From: Zygnema cylindricum
Taxonomy: Eukaryota; Streptophyta; Zygnematophyceae; Zygnematales; Zygnemataceae
Direction of reading: 5' to 3'
Assembly: GCA_037447655.1 (NCBI GenBank)
Contig: JBBHKE010002012.1
Span: forward strand, 9,732-73,731
DNA: 64,000 bases
Shown: piece after piece, positions 19,798 to 31,465 of the stretch
Layout of the letters: every line of letters begins with the position of its first letter
How positions within the stretch are numbered: the stretch's first letter is position 1
Notes under the pieces: generated by a model
What the model was told of the DNA's origin: nothing
Seen by the model: only the letters and a program-made list of their open reading frames with translations
Database searches by the model: none
Position numbers and translations under genes: made by a program

Positions 19798-20840
19798 GTA
19801 CTTTCGCATGTGCTAAAGTTACAGTTATTTTCTGTCTTTTTCCTCCACATCTTAGAAAATAACGAGAAAATCAGCAATCGTACCAAAAAAATGAAATTAA
19901 CATTGTACAAGTTACGTTTCCTTACAACTTTAAATGTACCGCAGTTTGTTGTCTAGCGCATTTCGACATACTTTTGCGTCCTTCCAGCTCATCTTCAAAC
20001 TTTATTTCAAATCACATCGCAAGGTGATTTTAAATAAAGTTCCATGAGGTAAACGAATAGGCTGATGTTGTTGCACGTGCCGGAATTTTGATACAATTTT
20101 TGAGCGCGTAGTACCAAAAAAAAATCCAACGCACGTTTACAGCCTGTGCGTACTGTTTTCCGTGCGCTGAATTCCGTACACGGGCCGTGGAGGGGGTTTC
20201 GACCAACGGACGCCATTTCGCAAAAGCGAAGTCCGTGAAAGCGCTTCTCTCTCTCTCCTTCTCCCTCTCCTCGCGTCTATCTCACAATTCTTGCAATGAA
20301 AAAAGGCAAGAAAGGTATCAAATGAAAGATCCATAGAAAATATTTCTTTTGGCTGTCTTTTAGCTTACTTTGGTGGCAAGTAGAGTGAGAACGGACGAAA
20401 AAACAAAATAGGGAAACCATGGCGGAATGTTTTGGAATTAGTGACGTCGACGCTATCATAAGTATGCATGACGTCAAAATGTCACAAACCCTAAACATCT
20501 ACAATGTCACAAGTAGCTAAACGTCTACAACCGTCTCTATTTTGTAAACGTCATCAATTGTCGCAAGTTTTGTTCGCGTCTACAATCGTCACAAATTACA
20601 CCCACGTCTACATAAATCACAATCTAAAGTTACGATTTCATTTCTTTACATACGAATGCTCTGAAAGCTGTATGGAGAATCTTCGCTAAAAACAAAGTTA
20701 GAGGACTAAGTTTTTTTTACATGCAAAAGTAACCTAAGTTTTACAGAAAAACGACAAAAAAAAACCCTTACTTATGCACATGGGGACATACCCTGAGTTT
20801 ACAGGAAAACGACAGAAAAAACCCTTACTTTACCACACAG
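19798..20840. mobile_element. Diverged copies of the same TIR element families
   Basis: The interval 20240-20690 is similar to 59345-59770 (the CT-rich patch, the ATGAAAGAT block, GTGACGTC words and CCCTAAACATCT). Two consecutive right ends, ACATGGGGACATACCC at about 20780 and CACAGAGACGCACC at about 20838, follow each other. This is a mosaic of truncated copies with no coding sequence. Confidence 0.55.
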
Positions 20841-22022
20841 AGACGCACCTTGAACCGCGCAAAAGTAATCGCGACAATTGACCCGCGGCCGACGACGTCA
20901 AGGAGGCCACGACAGGTACCAGGATGCCGTCGATGCGAGTTAATCGTACCAAGTAAGCGAAACGATATCGCAGCGACGGCGACGTTAGATTCTTTGTACG
21001 CTAGATTCTTTGTACGCTTGACAGGATGGTTCGAAACCGCTACATTACAGTACAGCGACGACGACAAAGTGATCGCGACAGTTTGACCCGCGGCCATTCA
21101 TCATCCATTTTTCGTGTGAATGCACCAATTATACATGGTACTGTGCAAAAACGAAAGCATCGGGTCGCTCGCGACTATTATTTTATTACGACGGTCATTA
21201 TGACGGTCAACGTTCGCAAGCGCGGAAAAATATTAACCGATTGTAAGAATATTTTGAAAGTCAAAGTTGTTGAACTAATTGACCGTCAAATTTAAACTCA
21301 AACGGAACCTTTTTTTTGCAACTTAACGGAACCTTTTTTTTGCAACTTTTCACAAGCGCGAGCGCGCTGATTGGGGCCACACCTCGTTTTCTCCGCGAGA
21401 CAGTATGTTTAGGGCTATTTTATTTCTCTCTCTTTTTTTATTTTATTATTAAAAAAACACAAAACAAACCCTATGACCCTATTGACATACCCGATTACGG
21501 CGTGTGTCACTATTGCTTCGCGGTGTGCACAGATACACGGTTTTCTTAACTACTGGGCCTCGTAACGAGCCTAGGCTGAACCCTTACCAATTTTTTGCGA
21601 CTTTTCGCACACGCGAGCACGCTGATTGGGGCCACTTCGAAGAAATCTTCAAGGTGAAGTCAACACCAAGCTGAAGACCTGAAGTCCTTCCAAATAAAAG
21701 ACTGAAAAAAGCTGACACGTTAAAACAAAAAAAACGCGTTACGCTACATACGTTCTTTGTGCCTAGAAGGGCGTCGATCACTAAAACCCGGGGGCACATA
21801 AATATTGAAATAATGCAAAGACAAATATAGGTTTAAGAAGTAAACAGAATAAGAGTCTATAGTTCTCCCACGTGCTCGCCCTCTCGGCTCCCGGCCCCCA
21901 CTCCTCCATCTCCCTCTCTCCCTCTTTCTCCCTCCCTCACTCCTCTCTGCCTCCTTAATTCTTGCTTCTGTCTGTGTCCCCTTCCTTATTCCCTCCTTTT
22001 CTCTCTCCCTCTCTCCCTCTCG
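20841..22022. other. Non-coding stretch with CT-rich tract
   Basis: No recognised gene. A direct duplication of a ~24-bp CGGAACC(T)8GCAACTT unit lies at about 21303-21347. From 21880 to 22022 the sequence is C/T-rich, and its minus-strand ORFs are Arg/Glu-rich artefacts of that composition. Confidence 0.5.
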
Positions 22023-22295
22023 TGTTAGGATGTTGTACTGAGCACTCACTTAGCGACGAGATACTCTCGTAGCTAAAGTAGCGACGACTAGCGACGAAAG
22101 TAGTCTCGTCGCTAAATATGTGAAGTGACGTAGAAGTTAGCGACGAAGTAGTTTCGTCGCTGGGTATTTGAAGTGACGTAGAAATTAAGTGTTCGTTTCG
22201 TTTCACGTATGTTTGAATAGTACTATAGAAGTGACGTGGAAATTGCTTGGTAGTTTCGGTTCACGTAAGTTCAAGTCATACCGTGTGATTCGGAT
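22023..22295. repeat. Partial LTR similar to 46016-46250
   Basis: TGTTAGGATG...ACTGAGCACTCA and the following blocks (TTAGCGACGAGA, CGTCGCT, GAAGTGACGT, TTTCGGTTCACG) align in order with the first 240 bp of the LTR at 46016. Here the internal GTCGCTAAATATG block is duplicated. It is truncated near 22295 where CT repeats begin. Confidence 0.6.
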
Positions 22296-22339
22296 TTATT
22301 TCGATGTAAGTTCTTTCGAATGCCGTTAAAATATTCTCA

Positions 22340-22405
22340 ATCATCCCTTCTCTCTCTCTCTCTTCTCTCTCTCTATCTCTTCTCTCTCTCTCACTCACTC
22401 TCACA

Positions 22406-22440
<35 letters not shown>
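22340..22440. repeat. (CT)n microsatellite
   Basis: Almost pure CT/TCTC repeats with a few A interruptions (CTCACTCACTCTCACACA). ORFs over it on either strand are compositional artefacts. Confidence 0.9.
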
Positions 22441-22574
22441 CTTCTCCCTCTCCGTCACTCCTTCCCTCCCTTCCTTTAATTCCTCGATTCAAAAATCCAT
22501 CAACTACTTACAAAAAAAAAAAAAAAAAAAAAATGACTAACTCGGGCACCTAAACGAAGGGTTGGTTTTTGCAG

Positions 22575-24456
22575 GTGACAGATTTTCCGACCCAAAAACA
22601 AAAACCGACAAAAATAATTTGCTGGAAGAAAAAGAAAATTCCACACTAAATATGGTTTTGGAAACTTTATGTCTACTGAAAAAAGGGGAAGCGGAAAATC
22701 TTCAAATTCCGGAAAAACCGTTGAAAATTTCACAAAGTAAGTTATTTTACTCTCAGAAAAAAATAAAAATACATATATACATATGTATACACACACACAC
22801 ACACACATATATATATATGTGTGTGTGTGTGTATATTTTTCAATTTTGCTGTTTTATCTAAATTAGAAATTTCATATTCCGAAAAAAGAAAGTTTATACA
22901 AAAACATAACAAAAAGAAAGTCCCTTTTTTTATTATCTAGCTCACATTTTGTCCCTCCTGTCATGTCTGGTTTTGCAGGTGAAAATCTCCCTCGCTCTCC
23001 TCCTCGTTCTCCCTCTACCCCCCTCCCTGTCTCTCTTCCTCAGCTCTCTCTCCCTTTCTCTTTTATTCCTTACCCTCTCCCTGCCCCCATTCCCCTCCCT
23101 TCTCTTTCTCCTTCTCGCCCTCTCCCTCTCCCTCTTCCTCTCCCTAAAGGATTCTCCTCCCCCCCCCCAAAAAGTATTGAATTTACAAATTTGCAAAAAA
23201 TCGCGGAATCGAAGTTGTTGACCGCATCGGAAATATTTAATTTTTTGGTTGATTTTGAAGGAAGAGAATTTTTATTGACAAAAAGGGCACCCGAGAAACC
23301 AAAAAGTGAGTTTTTTTCTTTCATAAGTTTTTTTTTATTTTTTCAATTTCAAATGCATCTTTTTACAAAAAACACTTTTTATCGAGAAAAATAAATGGTC
23401 GGAAAGGTTAAAAATGAAAACTATTTCTTCCATTCCTTTTTTTTTTTTTTTTTCCTTTTTCAAGAGAATACGTATTTTACGCCTCCATTTTTTATTTATG
23501 TACATATATATTCTTTGTACTCATTTTTTATTTATTTATTCATTTTTATATTTGTTTTTTCGTTTGTTCGTTTCTTTGTTCATTTTTTTATTCGTTTATT
23601 TTTTATTTGTTTATTGGTTTATTTGTTTATTTATTTATTTTTGTTTTGTTTATCTATTTATTTTGGGGCAGGTGGAACTTTATTTTTGTACGACAAAAAA
23701 AAAACTCGATCTTTTCGAAACGACGGTCATACTTGGCAAAAAAAAAAGAACGGAGGAAGCACAGTGAACGAAACCCACGTCAATCTCAAGGTATTTTATT
23801 TTTATTTTTTTATTAATAAGTTAACAATGAATGAATGAATGAAGAATGATTTTTTGTTTTTTTAAGTTTTTCTTACAGAACCATAGGAGTGATCCACACT
23901 ATTTGTCTTTGCATCAATTTTCTTGCAACTTTTTTTTTTTTAATTGTTTGTATTTTCTCTCTTAAAATGTTGCAACAACTACATATTTCTTTAAGAATGT
24001 AAAATTTGTTTAAAAATTGGATTTTTCCAGGAGTTTTTTTTGTCCATTCACAATATTTGTGTTTAATTATATATGTACTATTTTATTATTCTTAATTTTT
24101 TTTTTTTATTTATCTTTTTTATTTCGGACGGGTCAATGGGAAGGAAGTTATTTAAAATGTTTCCGGTTTGTTTATTTTGTCTGTTTTTCCATTTATCCAT
24201 TTTTTTTTTTTTTTGTCTCTGGGTAAGTCAATGTGAAGAATGTCAGTAAAGAATGTTTTTAGTTTTATTTTTAGTTTTTTCTTTTTTCCATTTATTTATT
24301 TATTTGTTTTTTTTCGGGCAGATCAATGGGACGGAGGTCGTCGCTTGTTATTACGCTCGAAAAGAAGATGACGACGAGTTTCATCGACAAATTTATTTTC
24401 TATTGAAGAAGTAAGTGAAAAAAAAAGAAGCTAAATCAAGATTTCAGAGAAAAAAC

Positions 24457-24507
<51 letters not shown>

Positions 24508-26200
24508 ATATCTTTTATTTTTTTCCCAATCGATGGTATCGTGTCATAAGATACTCCAAATTGCTCTATTTTTTTTTTTTTTGATGAATTGTTACCGTTC
24601 TATTATTTTCATTGTTATGGTATATTTTTTTGGTGTTAATTTTTTTTTTTTTTTGCCTTTTTTCAGACCACAAAACGGGAAATTTAAAAATGAAAATCTT
24701 GTTCTAGTTCAATATCTCAAAACTACGGTACTTTCTTTAAATCTCTTCCCCTTTTTTTTTTTTTTTTTGTTTTACGGCATTGTTTTATTTTATCTGCAAT
24801 TGCCATTCTTGTCACGTCACACAACTATATTTGGAAAAAGGACAAAAAAAAATCCCACAATTGAGAGGAATTCCCCACTATATTGTATTTTTGTATCTGA
24901 TTTGCTTCTATTTTATTTTATGTAATTTTATTTGATTTTGATTTGTTTTATTTTGCTTTATTGTATATGCAAAAAATTGATCAACAAAATCTGAAAAAGA
25001 TAATTCCTCATTCATGAAAACTCAACCTTTAAAAAAAAAAAAAAAAATAACGATTTTAAAATCATTCCATCAGACTTTGAAAATAATCATCTGATTTTTT
25101 TTGTTTTATTTTTTTGTTTTTGTTTTTTAATGCAGGAAAATCGTAGGGGTGGATCAAAAAATTTAATTCGGAAAGAAATTGAAGAAAAAACACAAGAAGT
25201 AAAAAAACCTGAAATTAAGAAAGAAATTCAAGAAATAGGTGACATTCGATCAGAAAGTGACAAAAATCGGTCAGAAACTAACGGGATTCGAGCAGAAAAA
25301 ACGGGAATTCGGTCAAAAATTAACCGAATTCGGGAAGAGAATAACAAAAATTACACAGAAATTATCAAAGTTCTCACAAAAGCTGCTGAAATTCGGGCAG
25401 AAAGTAACGAAATTCGAGTAGAAAAACCAGAAATTCAGTCAGAAATTAACGAAATTCGGACAGAATGTGACAAAATTTGGGCCGTTAAAGCTCGAATTTT
25501 GGCAGAAAGTAACGAAATTCGGGCAAACAATAACAAAATTCGGTCAGAAATTATCAAAGTTCAGGGAGAAAATGCTGAAATTCGGGCAGAAACAACCGAC
25601 AGTTGGATACCGGATTATTCATCTGATGAGGAGGACGAAATCTCTGATAGAGGATCTGATTCTGATTCACCTTATTCCAAAACTGACGAGGTAATTAAAA
25701 TTGAAACTTTTTTTTTTCGCTCTTTTTGTTTTAATAATTTTTTTTTAATTGTTTTCTTTTTTCCCCTAGAAGTAGGAGTAAGAAAAAGAAGAAAAAAAAA
25801 GAGAGGGAAAAAAAAAGATGCAGCAAGTCGACAAAAGTTCAAATTTGATATAGTTTTTTTTTCCTTTTTACTTTTCATTTTTTTTCCTTTTTCTTTTCCT
25901 TTTCTTAACGTCATTTTATGCAATTTCCAAATAACTTTGCGCAAATTGTGCACAAATACTCAAATATGTCAAGAAAATTGCAAGTTCTTGTTTATTTTAA
26001 TGCTTTCAAGGTATTCTGGCTTTATTTCGGGTTTATTTAGAGTTTTTTAAGGGTGTTTTTAGGGTTTTCAAGCACTCATGAAAGCTAACGATTTTTTTTA
26101 TTTATTTTTTGAGAATTTTTATTTTCAGGCTTCTAAATCGGAATCGACCCGTCCTCTGAAGAGACGAAAAATCGCATTTTTATTGAGAAATGAGCAGTGA
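22575..26200 (+). CDS. CG-1 (CAMTA-type) domain protein with heptad array, seven exons seen
   Basis: Exons: 22575-22736, 22979-23305, 23672-23790, 24322-24411, 24667-24727, 25136-25690, 26129-26200 (stop TGA). Borders are CAG acceptors and GT donors, and phases agree throughout except exon 4. Exons 2-5 spell a CG-1 DNA-binding domain: LLTASEIFNFL, SGTLFLYDKKK, FRNDGHTWQKKKNG, VVACYYARKEDDDEF, LVLVQYLK line up in order with plant and animal CAMTA CG-1 domains. Exon 6 has 17 heptads and an acidic Ser/Asp tail; exon 7 ends in a basic patch (PLKRRK). The IPT, ankyrin and IQ regions of true CAMTAs are absent. Exon 4 has one extra A in an A5 run (24360-24364), shifting the frame, so this is a recent pseudogene or a base error. 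Earlier exons are not identified. Confidence 0.78.
22740..22850. repeat. AC/GT microsatellite in intron 1
   Basis: ACACACACACACAC ATATATATATAT GTGTGTGTGTGT forms a near-palindromic dinucleotide tract inside the first intron of the CG-1 gene. Confidence 0.8.
25241..25597 (+). repeat. 21-bp tandem repeat coding 17 heptads
   Basis: Within exon 6 of the CG-1 gene the protein repeats a seven-residue unit close to EIRAESN seventeen times without a length change (DIRSESD, KNRSETN, GIRAEKT ... EIRAETT). Isoleucine or valine stands at position 2 of most units. At DNA level the unit is about GAAATTCGGGCAGAAAGTAAC. A second frame is also open over it, as expected of a 21-bp array. Confidence 0.9.
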
Positions 26201-26990
26201 CTTTTTTTTTTTTTTTTTTTTAAAAGGTCATTTTTTTTTCAAGGCATATATAAACATCGGGGGATCTCCGTGACGTTACTCCTATGTCTTTGTCTGTAGA
26301 ACATCATTCTTGTCTTTTAGTGCCAACAGTTATCTTCAATAGCTATATTTTATTATTTTCAATACCTATTACTATTATATTAAAATGTTATATTTTATAT
26401 CTTCACTGGCTATATTTCTGCTCGCCAATGACTCAATTTTGTCCTTCAGTGCGTTTCATTGTACGTTCAAATTCTGTTGCACATTCTTTGTCGTTTTCTC
26501 TCGAAATTATGACGCATTTTTGGCTCGTCTTATTTTTTATTTTGGTTAATTTTGTACACATGCGAGATTTTTTGTATATAATGAAAGAGTTACATCAACC
26601 CTATCGACTTTTAGGGCCTTTTTAGAGTTTTTTAGGATTTATATAGGGTTTTTTTAGGGTTTTCTTAGGGGTTTTTTAGGGTTTTTATGGTGTCGTATTA
26701 TTGTTTTGACACAAATATGCCCCAATGAAGCTGGTTTTATGAGTATAGTCCCTCTTGATAATAATTTTTATCTTTTCTGTCTCTTTTTTTTAATACTATT
26801 ACTTTAGTATTACATTTACACTTTAGATTTATGGTGTTTTTTTTGGTACCTTACCTGATGTAGTGTAGATTTTTGAGCGTCAATATGTACTTTGTTCCTT
26901 TATTTGTATTCATGAGTTGAACCTCTTGTGTGTGTGTTTTTATTTTTTTGGTGTAAGAGTTTCTTGTTCTATTTTCCTAGCCTCTAAACC
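26201..26990. other. 3' flank with TTTAGGG-like words
   Basis: No gene is seen. From 26610 to 26690 the strand reads degenerate TTTTAGGG/TTTAGGG words, resembling plant- or green-alga-type telomeric repeats, but spacing is irregular. A similar short run lies at 26036-26065. Confidence 0.5.
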
Positions 26991-27400
26991 CTAACCTTAG
27001 ACCACTTCCCCAAACCTGTTTCCCAAACCTATCCCCCAAACCTGTTTTCCAAACCTGTTTCCCAAAACTTTTTCCAAACCTGTTCTCCAAAATGTCCTTT
27101 AAACCTGTCCGCTATAATGTATCCTCCAAATCTATCTCCCAAACCTATTCTCCAAACCTGTCGCCCAAATCTGTCACTAAACTTGCCCCCCAAACCTGTC
27201 TCCAGAACCTGTCCCCAGCCTGTCTCCCATCTCCCGAACCTATTTCCTAAATTTACCTCCGAAACCTGTCCCTTAAACCGGCCTTGGGGATGACGTCCCA
27301 GAATTCGTCGGGAGATATTGTCTCCTAAACCTATCCCTCTAAAGAATTGTCCTTCAACTTATACTCCTCCACTTATCTTCCGAACCTGTATCCCGAACCA
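26990..27400. repeat. Minisatellite, CCCAAACCTGTC-like unit
   Basis: Some 25 imperfect copies of a 12-16 bp unit (CCCCAAACCTGTTT, TCTCCAAACCTG) run head to tail. It is non-coding. Confidence 0.8.
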
Positions 27401-27409
27401 ATTTTAGGA

Positions 27410-27450
27410 TGGGAGGAAGGGAGGAAGGGAGGGAGGGAGGGAGGGTTTTT
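27410..27450. repeat. GGGA/GGAA simple repeat
   Basis: Short GGGAGGAAGGGAGGGAGG tract next to the minisatellite. Confidence 0.8.
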
Positions 27451-27504
27451 CTGGTTTAAGAATTTCTTGTATTTTTTTCCCTATCCAGACATTCCCTAGA
27501 CCCA

Positions 27505-27705
27505 TTTGAAAATATAAATTTTGGTGAAATTAGACATTTTGGTGAAAATATACATTTAGGTGAAAATAGACACTTTGGTGAAATTAGACATTTTGGTGAA
27601 AATAGACGACATTTTGGTGAAAATATACATTTTGGTGAAAATAGACGACATTTTGGTGAAAATAAACGACATTTTAGTGAAAATAGACATTTCGGTGAAA
27701 AAACT
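27505..27705. repeat. Minisatellite, ACATTTTGGTGAAAATAG unit
   Basis: About ten copies of an 18-21 bp unit. Some units have an added GAC. Non-coding. Confidence 0.9.
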
Positions 27706-28125
27706 CAGACATGACCCTAATTTTTAACCTTGATATTTTATTAAAAAACTTTATTTTTAACCAGATTCTCAACCATAAATCTCTATTTTTTATTAATTTT
27801 GAGCTCTAAGCTTGATCTGGTTAATCAGTAACCCTGGTTGTTAAAAAGTTAGGAAAAGTGATCCCTACCCCTTTTCTTTAACCGTAAACCATAAAATATT
27901 AACTTCACGTTTTATTCCCTAACCCTAATTCCAATCCAAAAGCACTTTTTTCTGGGGAAAAATTATAGCGATATGTACAGTTAGGAAAAAATTAAAAATA
28001 AATCCGCATATGTAAAACTAGAACAATGTTATCTACTCTCAGTGGTAAGAGGAGACTCTCATGTGATAGTTTGTTGTCCACCATGGCCATGATTCCAACT
28101 GCCATCTATTAGAAAAGTTTCTAAC
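27706..28125. other. AT-rich spacer, no feature seen
   Basis: Contains ACCCTAA/TTAACC-type words but no repeat of fixed period and no coding sequence. Confidence 0.5.
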
Positions 28126-28665
28126 GGTACGGCCCCATGTACTTGTAACTTAGCGAACTTACCTTTGTTTTTTAGTGCGGATCCGGCGGACCCGGATTAT
28201 AGGTGTCTGTATGTGTTTACTCGAAATTGTTACATAAATTTGTGATGATTGTATACATCGACAATGCCCGTGACGGCGGTCAACGTGTACAATTTGTCTT
28301 GCCTCACCGTATTTTTCGAAACTTTTTGAAGCGTCCCACAACGTATCGTAATTTTTGAAACGATTTGGCATGTCTCGTGTCTTTTTGTGACATCGTAGAC
28401 GTACAGTTTTACAACCATGGCTGTACATCATGCCTTTGCGTTTGCCTCTCCTGTTCGGCCGCCTTGAATAGAAAAAGATTTCTTTGGGCCCTTGCAATTT
28501 TTTTTTCTCTTCGCGCGTTTGTTGTATTCTTCCCCACGTGCGGTCACCGTGAGCACTGTGCCAACCCCCACTGCTACCGCCAAAGTTGTGTTGATGGTAC
28601 TTTCCCAGCTATCGTCCCTCCCCATCACTAAATTGTAAAAGGAGCGTATTTTTTTCCTGTTCAAC
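28126..28665. mobile_element. Truncated GGGTACGTCCCC-type DNA element
   Basis: It starts GGTACGGCCCCATGTACTTG and continues with the same blocks as 19072 onward (TAACTTAGCGAACTTAC, GCGGATCCGGCGGACCCGGATT, GTATACATCGACAATGCC). The right TIR end is not found. It carries no coding sequence. Confidence 0.6.
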
Positions 28666-29617
28666 TGTCAAAATTCACTCATCTATAAATTTGAATATCT
28701 GCATATGTGCATATGATATATACATACATATGGGTCTTCTGTTCTCTGTGGATGCTCTTTACTAATTTTTTTTTTTAATTTCCACATTTTTTGAACAGTT
28801 GACATATGTTCGGTTATAGTGTGATTATAATTGCTATATTATTCTGAAATCTGCCATAAAACTAAAGAAATGGGCAATGTTCTCGCAAGATCACAATTAT
28901 TTGGACATCTGGAATTTCTTCAAGAATTTTTTTTTTATAAACTCTTGCAAATCTAGGCTGAATGGACCAATAATTGTGCTAATTGGCGAGAAGAGGGAGA
29001 GAGATAGAGAGAGAGAGATGACGAAAGAGAGAAAAAACAAAACACAAAAAACGAGAAAAAATAGGAGAGAGAGAAAAGAAAAACAAAAAAAAGAGAAAAA
29101 AAAAGAGAAAGAGGTGGAGAATTAATTGTGCTAATAGATTTACACCTCACTTTGTTTAAAATGTCAAACTCTCAAACCTAATCTCAATGTCAGTTCCAGT
29201 TTAATAACCTTAAATTGGGAGGGCACATGATAGGTGTAAAAATGTCTGAAGTAACTAATTGCAATTTACTAATTAGTTGTATTTAGCTGAAAATAGCATC
29301 TATTCTACGTTATACATTTGGGGAATATAAACTACATTATAGCTTCCTCTCCCTCCCCTCCTGTCCCCTGGTCTTTCCGACCCCCCCTCCTCCCTTCCCC
29401 GCTGCCTCACGCACCATCTCCCTCCACTCCCTCATCCTCCTCCCCCTTCCGCTCCATCTTTCTGTTGATTGTGCACCTGTTGACTATGCACCTGCACTTT
29501 TCCTACGATTCTTTCGATTCTGAGAATGTGACTGGTTCTTATCCTTGCATTTGTTACCCCTTCTTCCATAATTTCGAAAATGTTTTTTTTTGTTTTTTAA
29601 TTGAAATGCCATATTAA
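28666..29617. other. Low-complexity non-coding stretch
   Basis: A purine-rich GAGAGA/AAAAGAG tract lies at 28990-29115 and a C-rich tract at 29342-29460. ORFs here reflect composition only. Confidence 0.5.
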
Positions 29618-29797
29618 GGTTGGAGTTTTACCAAAAATTAGCCCTTCTCTTTTTGCCTTGAGAAATTCGTAAATTTCCTCCATAGTCGCTGGATCAAATT
29701 GAATTGTGAGACTCTCCTTCGCCATTGATAGCTTTTCCGATTCTCCAACTCCAAAACTGACTTCAGTGTCTGCTTTCTTTGCCGAGTATTCCTCCAC
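29618..29797 (-). pseudogene. Copia gag N-terminus, second partial copy
   Basis: The first ~60 codons (MEEYSAKKADTEVSFG...) are identical to those at 35200-35379, and it follows the 3' LTR with a second PBS. It breaks off after GKTPT. It is the stump of a second element sharing the LTR, as unequal recombination between copies would leave. Confidence 0.8.
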
Positions 29798-29874
29798 TTT
29801 AACTTATAAACTCTCAATTCTTAATCAATTTGTAACTCAAATCTAAGTGGAATAAACACTGCTCCGATACCAAA

Positions 29875-30541
29875 TGATAGGATTAAGAGTCAAATCGGAA
29901 TGCGCTCACAATCACTCAAATATCTCAATGCGGAAGCGAAATTAAAATCAAAACAGACATTATAACACATTGAAAGCTCATAATCCAAGATAGAGGCAAA
30001 TAGAATACTCAATAAAATAAACTCATATTAACTCAATCCTCAAACATTACACTTTACTTAATTTTCTTTCTAATTTTCTTTTTAATTATTGATTCTAACA
30101 CACTCACACGATGGCTTTTTAACTTAGCCACGGAAATAATCTAGAACACTATTTCTAGAAGTGTCTAAATGTACTTAGACGCAAATATGGTACGATGCAA
30201 AGTGAAACTACAAAAAACGAAACTGACAAAGTCTTGTACGACAAACTTAACTGACGCGAAACAAAACTACTAAACATACGTCGCGCGAAACGAAACTTCC
30301 CGAAGTACTAATCTAGAACTCAAACGAAACAAAATAAATCAAATCAAATCTAATCAAATCGTGTACACGTGAAACGTACATGGACGAAATACAAATTCAA
30401 CCGAAACAAAACCGAATTTGCAAAGTGACGCACGACGTCCTAAATCAAACTAAATAATACCGACGCGCGAGTAAATCTATACCACACTAACTACAAACTA
30501 ACATTACGTAAACGTAGATTCAAACATTGTAAATCCTAATA
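29875..30541 (-). repeat. Copia 3' LTR
   Basis: It matches 35457-36122 with scattered substitutions. The minus strand starts after the polypurine tract (GAGAGGGGGAT, 30542-30552) and ends TCCTATCA. The terminal bases have decayed (TATTAGG where the other copy has TGTTAAG). Confidence 0.8.
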
Positions 30542-30584
30542 ATCCCCCTCTCAATGTTGAATCTATACTAAATCTAAATCAAAC

Positions 30585-31150
30585 TTAAAATAATCCTAAC
30601 TTAGGCCTTCCTCTCACGAAGACACCATACATAGCAGCGTTAGTTAACATGTCAGCTGCTTCTTCACCTGTTGGTACAAAAATCAACTCAATCTCACTAG
30701 CATTTACTAAATCTCTAGCAAAATGCCATTGAATCCTAATGTGCTTAGTCCTCCTATGAAACACTGGATTCTTAGCCAATGCAATACTAGACATACTATC
30801 TGAAAACAACTTTATACAGTTAATAATAATTCCCAACTCACTTAACATTTCTCTTAACCAAATTGAAGCTTTGGCAGCATGGCAAGCCGCCATACATTCG
30901 GCCTCCGTCGAACTCAATGCCACCGTAGGTTGAAGTCTTGAACTCCATGAAATCGCACCTCCACATTATACAAAAGCGTAACCGGATGTTGACTTTCCCG
31001 TGTCGAAGTCTCCACCCCAATTGGAATCGCAATATCCAAAACCATCTACCTTTGAATCCGCTTTATAAACTAAACCATAACTTAAGGTTCCAACCAAATA
31101 TCTAAAAATTCTTTAAACACTCTCCTAATGACCCTTCTTAGGTGCTTGAC
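30585..31150 (-). pseudogene. Copia RNase H region
   Basis: The 112-codon ORF at 30585-30923 holds the conserved ALSSTEAECMA and LFSDSMSS segments with the E and D active-site positions and the C-terminal HIRIQWHFARD helix. Upstream in the same direction, interrupted by stops, CQAPKKGH and GYCDSNWGGD can be read, which normally follow the RT domain. The RT palm itself is absent. Confidence 0.8.
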
Positions 31151-31167
31151 AGTACTTACTCACAATA

Positions 31168-31407
31168 CTATAAAAGAAACTCATTTAATCTAGCATCTGA
31201 AAAAAAATTAACCGGCTTATCCTTAGCATTCATATGAAGAGTTAATCTCTCAGGAGCCTTTCCTTTATTTGCTCGATTACTTCTCCTAACAACTTCTTCT
31301 TCAACAACATCATCTCTCTCGCCCTTCTCACTTACAGGTGGTAAACTACATTCACTTCTTTGTCTGGGATCTTTCACTAGACTTAGAACTTTGACTTCCA
31401 TTCTCAC
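31168..31407 (-). pseudogene. Copia integrase-RT linker
   Basis: Charged 79-codon ORF containing RRSNRANKGKAPERLT, typical of the segment between integrase and RT. Sequence directly downstream jumps to the post-RT region, so about 0.8 kb coding the RT has been deleted at about 31150. Confidence 0.65.
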
Positions 31408-31465
31408 TTTTCAAGCTTTCAGAATCATATTGGGAAGATTCAAGTCTCTTACCAACTTTAATAGA

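Noticed and set aside
21744-22458. Arg/Glu-rich minus ORFs
   Set aside because: They translate CT microsatellite and low-complexity tracts.
27505-27705. CRISPR-like array
   Set aside because: Units abut without unique spacers and the genome is eukaryotic; it is a minisatellite.
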